Of a stretch of DNA of 13,896 nucleotides, positions 7,797 to 13,896 are shown in pieces. This stretch comes from Granulicella sp. (GTDB lineage: Bacteria; Acidobacteriota; Terriglobia; Terriglobales; Acidobacteriaceae), in assembly GCA_003133205.1 (NCBI GenBank), contig PKWK01000261.1, positions 1-13,896 of the forward strand, read 5' to 3'. The translations under genes were made by a program, and so were the position numbers. The notes beneath the pieces were generated by a model. That model made no database searches. It saw only the letters and a list, made by a program, of their open reading frames with translations, and was not told where the DNA came from. Every line of letters starts with the position of its first letter. Position 1 is the first letter of the stretch.

Positions 7797-7811
7797 TCGA
7801 ACTCCGTTCGA
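7797..7811. repeat. Short hairpin between convergent genes
   Basis: TCGAA-CTCCG-TTCGA, possibly extended by CGG/CCG across a small bulge, lies between the 60-residue gene and the convergent epimerase stop. Without a U-tract it is a weak candidate for a shared terminator. Confidence 0.25.
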
Positions 7812-7830
7812 TAGCCGAGATGGTGGGGAT

Positions 7831-8730
7831 CTATTTGTAGCCCATGCCGGCGAGAACGCCGCGCATGTGGGCGAAGCTTTCGACGACACCGGGCATTGGG
7901 TCTTTAGGGAATATCTCGTATTCGAGGTCGACGTTTCCCGCGTAATGCGTGTCCATGAGTGCCTGGAAGACGGCGCGAACGGGCATGACGCCCTCACCTA
8001 CGGCGACCTGGGATTCCTTTGCGGTGGCGTCGGCCAAGTCTTTGATGTGGATGTCGTAGAGGCGTGGGCCGGCCGCGTGGATGGCGGCGACGACGTCCGC
8101 GCCTGCGCGCAGCGAGTGGCCGAGATCGATGCAGAGACCGATGCGCGGGTCGAGGTTTTTGACGGCGGTCAGGACGTCGAAGGGTGACGGGAAGTTCTTG
8201 TCCTCCGGGCCGTGGTTGTGGATGGCGAGCTTGATGTTGTATTCCTTGACGAATTTATCGAGGCGCGGCAGGTTCTCGTGGGTGGGCGCGCAGACTGCGA
8301 TGGGGATGCCGGCGGCCTTGAGGTATTCGAACTTGGGACGGATGTCGTCGTCATCATCTTTGGCGAAGGTGATGTTGCCGGCGGCGGTGAGCTTGAAGCC
8401 GGCGGCGCGGTAGGCGGCGGCCTGGGTGGCTACCTGATCCAGCGGCGTCATGGCGAGATGGACGTCCTTGAGGTTGAGCAGCGGCGTCTTGAGCTGGTGC
8501 ATGAAGTCGATCAGGTGGGCTGAATCGAAGCTGCGGAAGGTGTAGCTTGCGATGCCGAGGCGTATGGGAAGGTCGGCGTCGGGAGTGGGCGGCTTCAGCG
8601 ACGTGGGCGCGTAGGAGGGCTTGGCAGCCGTCTGCGCCTGGGATTCTGCGGGTAGGAGCGTGGCTGCGGCAGCGAGCGCGCCGGTACGGACGAGAGTGCG
8701 GCGAGTGAGGGAGTTTGTTGAGTTTGTCAT
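7831..8730 (-). CDS. TAT-exported sugar phosphate isomerase/epimerase-like protein (AP endonuclease family 2 TIM barrel)
   Basis: A 299-residue protein with a twin-arginine leader (SLTRRTLVRTG; Arg10-Arg11, then a hydrophobic run ending near AESQAQ), so it should be folded in the cytoplasm and exported. The rest is a xylose-isomerase-like TIM barrel. Candidate metal ligands are His171/His173 (AIHNHG), Asp202 and His205 (CIDLGH), His228 (DIHIKD) and Glu270/Glu272 (LEYE). Relatives include sugar epimerases and hydroxypyruvate-isomerase-like proteins; the substrate cannot be read from sequence. ATG 8730 is chosen over the TTG at 8739, which adds three residues and has no better ribosome site. 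It follows hemA on the same strand after 67 bases, so it may be co-transcribed, but it has no evident link to heme. Confidence 0.85.
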   Translation of the reverse strand: MTNSTNSLTRRTLVRTGALAAAATLLPAESQAQTAAKPSYAPTSLKPPTPDADLPIRLGIASYTFRSFDSAHLIDFMHQLKTPLLNLKDVHLAMTPLDQVATQAAAYRAAGFKLTAAGNITFAKDDDDDIRPKFEYLKAAGIPIAVCAPTHENLPRLDKFVKEYNIKLAIHNHGPEDKNFPSPFDVLTAVKNLDPRIGLCIDLGHSLRAGADVVAAIHAAGPRLYDIHIKDLADATAKESQVAVGEGVMPVRAVFQALMDTHYAGNVDLEYEIFPKDPMPGVVESFAHMRGVLAGMGYK

Positions 8731-8797
8731 TGGGTGCAATCGTAGCGCTTGCGGCGGGTGGGCGTCCAGCTTGCGATGGCTTCGATTCGGGCGCGCG

Positions 8798-10129
8798 CTA
8801 TTCGGACTTTTTGCGCAAGTCGACGATTTGCGGGTGGAGGAGTTTGGCGGTGAGGGAGCGTGTCATCGCGTCGACCGCGGCTTGTTGTTCGGGGGTGAGG
8901 TCGGCGAGGCGCTTGGCTGCGCGGGCTAGTTCTGCCTGGCGGAGGGCCTCAGCGTTCTGCTGCAGAGCGACGATCGCTGGGACAGCGTCGAGCGATTGCA
9001 AGCGCTGGTGATACTTCTCCACTTCGTTGCTGACGATCTTCTCGGCGGCGGCGGATTCGCGGCTGCGGTCGGCGAGGTGGGCGGCAGCAACCTGCTGCAG
9101 GTCGTCGATGTCGTAGACGAAGCAGCCCTCGACCTGATTCATGCGCGGGTCGACATCGCGCGGGACGGCGATGTCGATGAAGAACATGGGGCGGTTGCGG
9201 CGTCGCTCGAGAAACTGCTGGCCATGAGCCTTGGTGAAGATCTGGCCCTCAGCTCCGGTGGAGGTGATGACGATGTCGGCGCGGCCGGCCTGAGCGTGGA
9301 GCTGCTCGAATGGGATGACTTCAGTGGTGCAGCTTATGGCGGCGGGATCGTGCGCGATCTGCACGGAGATCTGGTCGGCGATCTGGCCGGCGATGAGGGA
9401 GGCCTTTTCCTGCGTGCGATTGGTGACGAGGATCGAGGTGGCTCCCTGCTGGATGAGGTGACGCGCGGCCAGTTCGGACATCTTGCCGGCGCCGACGAGC
9501 AACACGGTCTTGCCCTGCAGGCTACCGAAGATCTTGCGGGCGAGGTCGACGGCGACCGAGGCGATGGAGACCGACGAGCTGCCGATCTGGGTCTCCGTGC
9601 GGACGCGCTTGGCGACCGAGAAGGCGCGTTGGAAGAGTGGTTCAAGCGTGCCGGAGACGGCACCGACCTCGCGGGCGACGGTGTACGACTCCTTGACTTG
9701 GCCAAGGATCTGCGGCTCGCCGACGACCATGGAGTCCAGCGAGGAGGCGACGCGGAAGAGGTGGCGGACGGCCTCGCGCTCGCGAAATTCGTAGAGGTGG
9801 GGCTCGACTGTGTCGGAAGGTATTGCGAAGTACTCATGCAGAAAGCGCAGGAGGTTGGGGTTGGCGGGTCCGGCGCCGGGATCCTGGTAGGTTACGAATT
9901 CGACGCGATTGCAGGTGGAGAGGATGAGGGCTTCGCGGACACCAGGCTGATGCGCGAGGGTGCGGATTGCGTCGGCGAGTCGGGCCGCAGGAATGGACAG
10001 CCGCTCGCGTACCTCGATGGGCGCGGTGGTGTGATTGACGCCGACGAGAACCAGCGAGCCCTCGCGGGTGCACTCAGTCGCTGCCTCGGAGGCCGGCTTC
10101 ACAATCGTCAATCGTTGGGTCTGGCTCAT
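8798..10129 (-). CDS. hemA: Glutamyl-tRNA reductase
   Basis: A 443-residue enzyme that reduces glutamyl-tRNA(Glu) to glutamate-1-semialdehyde with NADPH, the first committed step of the C5 tetrapyrrole pathway. The N-terminal catalytic domain has VGVNHTTAPIEVRE (29-42) and the nucleophile Cys73 in LSTCNRVE. GEPQILGQVK (137-146) is the conserved signature. The NADPH fold contains LLVGAGKM (210-217). RDVDPR and FVYDIDDLQ are further family landmarks. The C-terminal helical dimerisation domain is complete, and length is normal. The ATG overlaps the stop of the upstream membrane protein gene as ATGA, so translation is probably coupled and no separate ribosome site is needed. Confidence 0.97.
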   Translation of the reverse strand: MSQTQRLTIVKPASEAATECTREGSLVLVGVNHTTAPIEVRERLSIPAARLADAIRTLAHQPGVREALILSTCNRVEFVTYQDPGAGPANPNLLRFLHEYFAIPSDTVEPHLYEFREREAVRHLFRVASSLDSMVVGEPQILGQVKESYTVAREVGAVSGTLEPLFQRAFSVAKRVRTETQIGSSSVSIASVAVDLARKIFGSLQGKTVLLVGAGKMSELAARHLIQQGATSILVTNRTQEKASLIAGQIADQISVQIAHDPAAISCTTEVIPFEQLHAQAGRADIVITSTGAEGQIFTKAHGQQFLERRRNRPMFFIDIAVPRDVDPRMNQVEGCFVYDIDDLQQVAAAHLADRSRESAAAEKIVSNEVEKYHQRLQSLDAVPAIVALQQNAEALRQAELARAAKRLADLTPEQQAAVDAMTRSLTAKLLHPQIVDLRKKSE

Positions 10130-10944
10130 GGCGTAGGAAACTTATGAACGGCGGAGAACTGGTTCGCAGCCCAGACGAAGAGAACGACCAGGAAGACGAA
10201 GCTGGAGAGGTAAACGGCGCGGCGGCCACGGAGGCCAGAGGCGCGGCGGATAAAGATCATAGCGACGTAGGCCATCCAAAGGCCGAACGTGAGCAGAATC
10301 TTGGGGTCGCTGAAGTACTTGGCACCGTAGTCCGCCTGCGCGATAACGGAGCCGATGAGCAGGCCAGCGGTCATGCATGGCAGTCCGAACAGCAACGTCT
10401 TGAGGGCGATCTGATCGATGGTCTCAAGCGGCGTGTCGAGCGGAGGAAGCCAGCGATGGTTGCCGCCCTTCGATTTGAGGCGGCGCTCTTGAATGAGGTA
10501 GAGCAGCGATGCGAGCAGTGACACCACCAACGCAGCGTAGGCGGCGAGCAGAAGAACTATGTGGAGGAATATCCATCCGGTATGGACGGGAGCGGAGAAG
10601 GTCTCCTGGCCCGGGCGAAATGCAGCGAGCGTGGCCAACATGAAAACGATGGGTAAAACGAAGATACCGATGGAGACGCTGCGGTACCACGCATAGACGG
10701 CCAGAAAGGTAAGCGCGAGGATAAGCGCAAGCAGCGACTGAACTTCGTGAGTCTCGACCGGAAGGCGATGGTGGGCGGCGTTGAGCGTCTCGGCGAGCGA
10801 CACAAAGTGGAACAGAGCCGCTGCTATGGCGGCGGGCACAGCGAAGTGGCGCCAGCGCGGGCGGTCGTAGAGCGCCGCAGGCAGCACGGCCAGGGCCGCT
10901 ATGCCGTACAGGAGAACCGCGAATCGGAGCCAGAGAAGTGTCAT
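10126..10944 (-). CDS. hemX: HemX/CcsA-like cytochrome c assembly family membrane protein
   Basis: A 272-residue integral membrane protein with about eight hydrophobic segments, starting at ATG 10944 (MTLLWLRF). An in-frame upstream TTG at 11007 would add a poorly hydrophobic 21-residue tail. It belongs to the CcsA/ResC/HemX family: it keeps the family's histidines (ETHEVQS; HTGWIFLHIVLLLAAY). The heme-handling WWD loop, WGxxWxWD in true CcsA, is reduced to YGAKYFSDPK with its tryptophans lost. With hemA next to it and overlapping, HemX is the better call. HemX in Bacillus lowers HemA level, but that role here is inference. Loss of WWD argues against heme export. Confidence 0.82.
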   Translation of the reverse strand: MTLLWLRFAVLLYGIAALAVLPAALYDRPRWRHFAVPAAIAAALFHFVSLAETLNAAHHRLPVETHEVQSLLALILALTFLAVYAWYRSVSIGIFVLPIVFMLATLAAFRPGQETFSAPVHTGWIFLHIVLLLAAYAALVVSLLASLLYLIQERRLKSKGGNHRWLPPLDTPLETIDQIALKTLLFGLPCMTAGLLIGSVIAQADYGAKYFSDPKILLTFGLWMAYVAMIFIRRASGLRGRRAVYLSSFVFLVVLFVWAANQFSAVHKFPTP

Positions 10945-10957
10945 GGGGCCACTATGT

Positions 10958-10963
10958 AGTATA
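10958..10963 (-). promoter_or_regulatory. Likely -10 box for the hemX-hemA operon
   Basis: TATACT on the minus strand, ending 13 bases before ATG 10944. Transcription from it would start about 7 bases before the ATG, so the message would be nearly leaderless; this agrees with the absence of a ribosome site. No good -35 is seen, which would fit an activator-dependent promoter. Confidence 0.4.
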
Positions 10964-11043
10964 TCGGGCGCCCATTTAGCCGAAGGCTGAATTCGCGTAA
11001 CGGGCATCTATTAGCAGTGTCACGCAATCGGGGCTAAGAGAGC

Positions 11044-11059
11044 TGTGATGATCATCACA
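11044..11059. promoter_or_regulatory. CRP-like operator palindrome in the hemX/mutS divergent spacer
   Basis: TGTGATGATCATCACA is a perfect 16-bp palindrome. It fits TGTGA-N6-TCACA, the consensus of CRP/FNR-family CRP sites. It is centred about 100 bases upstream of the inferred hemX start point and about 183 bases before mutS ATG. Spacing suits activation of hemX better than mutS. The regulator itself is not in the window. Confidence 0.6.
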
Positions 11060-11234
11060 AAGCTTGTGGTCAGGCGAGTTACCGGATTTGGTCATGCGAG
11101 CGGCGCCCATCAGGCGGGCGCGGCTGCAAAATCTTCCGAGCCGCGATGAGACCGTCCCAAAGATGGGCCATATTTGCGGCTTCGCGAATGATACGGCTCA
11201 GGTGCGGTATTCTGGCGATTCTGTGAGCGATGCG

Positions 11235-13896
11235 ATGAAGGTAGATGCGGCGAGGGCGGCGGCGGAACAAACGCCGGTGATGCGGCAGTATTTCGCAGCG
11301 AAAGAGGCACATCCGGATTGCCTGATGTTCTGCAGGATCGGTGACTTCTACGAACTGTTCTACGAGGATGCAATTGTCGCCTCGCGCGAGTTGCAACTTA
11401 CGCTGACCGCGCGGGATCGGGAGAAGAAGCAGCCGATGTGCGGGGTGCCGTACCACGCGGCGGAGCAGTACATCCAGAGGCTTTTGCGCAAGGGCTACCG
11501 CATTGCCCTGTGCGAGCAGATGGAAGACCCCAAGCTAACGAAGAAGATCGTGCGGCGAGAGGTCACTCGGGTGCTGACGCCCGGGACGGTGGTCGACTCG
11601 GGACTGGGAGCGGAGCAGAGCAATTGGCTGGCGAGTGTGTGCGTGAAGGGCTCGGGCGCGGCAACTTCTGTGGGGCTGGCACAACTGGATCTGTCGATCG
11701 GGGAGTTTCGCGCGACGGAGTTTAGTGGGACTACAGCGTGGACGCAACTGGTGGATGAGTTGGGGCGGGTTCGACCTGTGGAGATGTTGTTCGCGGAGGG
11801 TGGACTTGCGGGGCTTCACGACGGAGCGCAACCCACCCTTCGCGATACTGCGGCGAAGGATGGGCCACCCGATTCAGTCGCGGATTCCGCGTTTGACGGG
11901 GTACGGACAAAGACCGGGCTGGAGGATTGGGTGTTTACGGCGGACTACGCAGTGCCTCTGCTGAGAAAACAGTTTGGCGTGCATTCGCTCGATGGCATAG
12001 GGCTGACCGGGCATGAGGCGGCAGCGACAGCCGCTGGGGCACTCGTTCATTACTTGCAGAAGACGATGCAGGGCGGTCTGGAACATGTTGACACGATTCG
12101 GTTTTACGAGCGAGCCGGATGCCTGGTGCTGGATGCCGTGAGCGTGCGCAACCTGGAGTTGGTGGAGCCTCTGTTCTCGGGCGAGTCGACCCAGACGACG
12201 TTGTTTCATACGCTCGACACATGCTGTACGCCGATGGGGAAACGGCTGCTGCGAGCTACGCTTCTGCGGCCGGCAAGCGAGCGGGCGGAGATTGAGGCGC
12301 GACTGGAGGCGGTGGCGGAGGCCGCCGGCGATCTGCCTCGGCGCGAGGGACTGCGTCGGGCGATGAGCGATCTGCTGGACCTTGAGCGACTGCTGGGACG
12401 GGTGGCGCTCGATTCGGCTGGGCCGCGGGAGGTGATCGCCCTGGGGGGGACACTGGCATGCCTGCCGCGTGTGCGAGAGGCGGTCGGGAGTTTCAAGGCA
12501 AAGCGGTGGCGGGATCTGGGCGGGAGTTCCACACAGATTCCCACAGGATCGTCAATGGGTGAGGCGACTGATTCCATAGGGATATCCACAAGTATTCTGG
12601 AGATTTCCACAGGGGTCGGGGCAGGCTTCGACACCATGGAGGATCTCCATGAGCTCATCTTCGCGGCCATCGTGGACGAGCCGCCATTGAACTTCGCGGA
12701 CGGCGGGGTGATTCGTGCAGGCGTAGATGCGGAGCTGGATGAGTTGCGCGAACTGGGGCGCTCGGGCCGGCAGGCGTTGGTGGCGATAGAGGAGCGGGAA
12801 CGCCAACGGACCGGCATCGGCAGCCTCAAGGTAAGGTTCAACTCTGTGTTTGGGTATTACCTGGAAGTCACTAAGGCAAATAGTAGATCGGTTCCAGAGG
12901 ATTATGAGCGGAAGCAGACGCTGGTTAATGCGGAGCGTTTCACAACACCGGAGTTGAAGGAGTACGAGACAAAGATTCTGACCGCGCAGGAGCGGTCGGG
13001 TGAGATTGAGCGGCGGATCTTTGCCGAGCTCCGGCGGCAGTTGCTGGACGCAGCGGGCCGGATGAGGGATACCGCGCGGCGAGTGGCAGAGATCGACATG
13101 CTGGCGTGTTTTGCACACCTCGCGGCGCTGTGGGGTTGGGTACGTCCACAGATAGAGGATTCAGGGGTGCTGGAGTTTGTGGCTGCGCGGCACCCGGTGG
13201 TCGAGCGGAGGATGGAGGAGTCGGGCGGAGGCAGGTTTGTGCCGAATTCCATCTCGCTGGAGGCGTGGTTCGGCGGGAGTTCGCCCGAGGTTCCCGGCAC
13301 GTCGATTGCGCTGATTACAGGGCCGAATATGGGGGGCAAGAGTACGTATCTGCGGCAGGCGGCACTGCTGGTGGTGATGGCACAGTGTGGCTGTTTTGTG
13401 CCGGCGGAGAGCATGCGTCTCGGACTGGTGGACCGGATCTATACACGGATCGGGGCAAGCGACAACGTCGCTCGGGGGCGATCGACGTTCATGGTGGAGA
13501 TGACGGAGACGGCCGCAATTCTGAACACGGCGACGGCCAGAAGTCTTGTACTGTTAGATGAGATGGGGCGTGGAACTGCCACATATGACGGCCTTTCTCT
13601 AGCATGGGCAACGGTTGAACATCTGCACGAAAAGATTGGCGCGCGCACACTGTTTGCGACGCATTATCACGAGTTGACGCTGCTGGCAGAGCGCCTGGTA
13701 CGGCTGAAGAACCTGCGTGTAACGGTGAAGGAGACGTCCGGGGGGATTGTGTTCCTGCATACGGTGGAGGCGGGGGCGGCGAGCAAATCTTACGGAATCG
13801 AAGTAGCACGGTTGGCAGGGTTGCCGGCGGGAGTGATCGCGCGTGCGCGGGAGGTTCTGAAGGTACATGAGCGGGCCGAGACGCAGCAGGTAGCGC
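11235..13896 (+). CDS. mutS: DNA mismatch repair ATPase MutS (3' end beyond the window)
   Basis: MutS binds mismatches and starts repair with MutL. 887 residues are visible and the gene continues past the window. The mismatch-reading motif is present: Phe38 and Glu40 in GDFYELF, with TPVMRQYF before it. After connector, lever and clamp domains (GVIRAGVDAELDELR, then NAERFTTPELKEYE) comes the ATPase: Walker A GPNMGGKST (696-704), Walker B LLDEMGRGTATYDG with Asp775/Glu776, and ATHYHELT. Canonical Walker B reads DEIGRGTSTYDG; the Met and Ala changes are mild. ATG 11235 gives 12 residues before TPVMRQYF, as in E. coli (about 11). In-frame ATGs at 11163 and 11094 and a GTG at 11223 are open alternatives, and no clear ribosome site decides. 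Walker A lies about 80 residues later than in E. coli, partly through a 36-residue insertion (429-464). Confidence 0.95.
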   Translation, partial: MKVDAARAAAEQTPVMRQYFAAKEAHPDCLMFCRIGDFYELFYEDAIVASRELQLTLTARDREKKQPMCGVPYHAAEQYIQRLLRKGYRIALCEQMEDPKLTKKIVRREVTRVLTPGTVVDSGLGAEQSNWLASVCVKGSGAATSVGLAQLDLSIGEFRATEFSGTTAWTQLVDELGRVRPVEMLFAEGGLAGLHDGAQPTLRDTAAKDGPPDSVADSAFDGVRTKTGLEDWVFTADYAVPLLRKQFGVHSLDGIGLTGHEAAATAAGALVHYLQKTMQGGLEHVDTIRFYERAGCLVLDAVSVRNLELVEPLFSGESTQTTLFHTLDTCCTPMGKRLLRATLLRPASERAEIEARLEAVAEAAGDLPRREGLRRAMSDLLDLERLLGRVALDSAGPREVIALGGTLACLPRVREAVGSFKAKRWRDLGGSSTQIPTGSSMGEATDSIGISTSILEISTGVGAGFDTMEDLHELIFAAIVDEPPLNFADGGVIRAGVDAELDELRELGRSGRQALVAIEERERQRTGIGSLKVRFNSVFGYYLEVTKANSRSVPEDYERKQTLVNAERFTTPELKEYETKILTAQERSGEIERRIFAELRRQLLDAAGRMRDTARRVAEIDMLACFAHLAALWGWVRPQIEDSGVLEFVAARHPVVERRMEESGGGRFVPNSISLEAWFGGSSPEVPGTSIALITGPNMGGKSTYLRQAALLVVMAQCGCFVPAESMRLGLVDRIYTRIGASDNVARGRSTFMVEMTETAAILNTATARSLVLLDEMGRGTATYDGLSLAWATVEHLHEKIGARTLFATHYHELTLLAERLVRLKNLRVTVKETSGGIVFLHTVEAGAASKSYGIEVARLAGLPAGVIARAREVLKVHERAETQQVA
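12526..12613 (+). repeat. Repeated ATTCCACAGG-like motif within mutS
   Basis: Five related decamers or undecamers lie within the MutS insertion: GTTCCACACAG (12526-12536), ATTCCCACAGG (12537-12547), ATTCCATAGG (12571-12580), ATATCCACAAG (12582-12592) and ATTTCCACAGG (12603-12613). Starts are separated by about 11, 34, 11 and 21 bases. They encode Ile/Ser-Thr-Gly peptides (IPTG, GIST, EISTG). Confidence 0.55.

Noticed and set aside
7831..8739. TTG at 8739 as the start of the epimerase-like gene
   Set aside because: No ribosome site favours it, and the ATG at 8730 leaves a normal twin-arginine leader.
8996..10147. A 383-codon open frame on the plus strand opposite hemA
   Set aside because: It is a mirror of the high-GC hemA coding frame. 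Its protein is low-complexity (Gly, Asp, Val, Leu) and matches no family, while hemA on the other strand has all its motifs.
12206..12841. A 211-codon minus-strand frame inside mutS
   Set aside because: Ser/Arg/Pro-rich shadow of a conserved mutS frame.

Overview
The window looks like a chromosomal segment of a fairly GC-rich Gram-negative bacterium, most probably an acidobacterium (Acidobacteriaceae/Terriglobales-like). That placement is an inference from gene style: a BON-domain plus glycine-zipper envelope protein with a GYPQQ linker, an anchored SurA/PpiD-type foldase, a TAT-exported TIM-barrel epimerase, and a hemX-hemA pair. No rRNA or other marker proves it.

Layout. Positions 1-1808 are the end of an integrated mobile element. 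A tyrosine recombinase with a complete catalytic set (R, K, H, R, H, Y) ends one base before the CCA tail of an initiator tRNA gene (tRNA-fMet, minus strand, 1810-1886). The tRNA has a clear -35/-10 promoter (1892-1921). Its likely terminator hairpin lies inside the 3' end of the integrase gene. The element continues leftwards out of the window, and DNA to the right of the tRNA is the host backbone. From 2100 the backbone reads: a secreted BON/glycine-zipper envelope protein (2100-3527) with a terminator; an inner-membrane-anchored parvulin-type foldase (3796-5781) with a possible terminator; malQ 4-alpha-glucanotransferase (5949-7484); a composite nested inverted repeat (7486-7535); and an unrecognised 60-residue gene (7589-7771). 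Three minus-strand genes follow: a TAT-exported sugar phosphate isomerase/epimerase-like protein (7831-8730), hemA (8798-10129) and a HemX/CcsA-like membrane protein (10126-10944). hemX and hemA overlap by ATGA, which suggests translational coupling. A 290-base divergent spacer carries a perfect 16-bp CRP-like palindrome (11044-11059). mutS then runs rightwards off the window end (11235-13896+).

How the genes fit together. The BON protein and the foldase both belong to envelope biogenesis. malQ handles glycogen/maltodextrin. hemX-hemA starts tetrapyrrole synthesis through the C5 pathway. mutS is housekeeping mismatch repair. No new defence or metabolic system is evident. The points most worth following are the tRNA-fMet/integrase junction with its overlapping terminator, the open frame carrying a sigma-region-4-like helix-turn-helix in frame with the integrase, the CRP-like palindrome, the composite repeat after malQ, and a 36-residue insertion in MutS built on a repeated TTCCACAGG-like motif.
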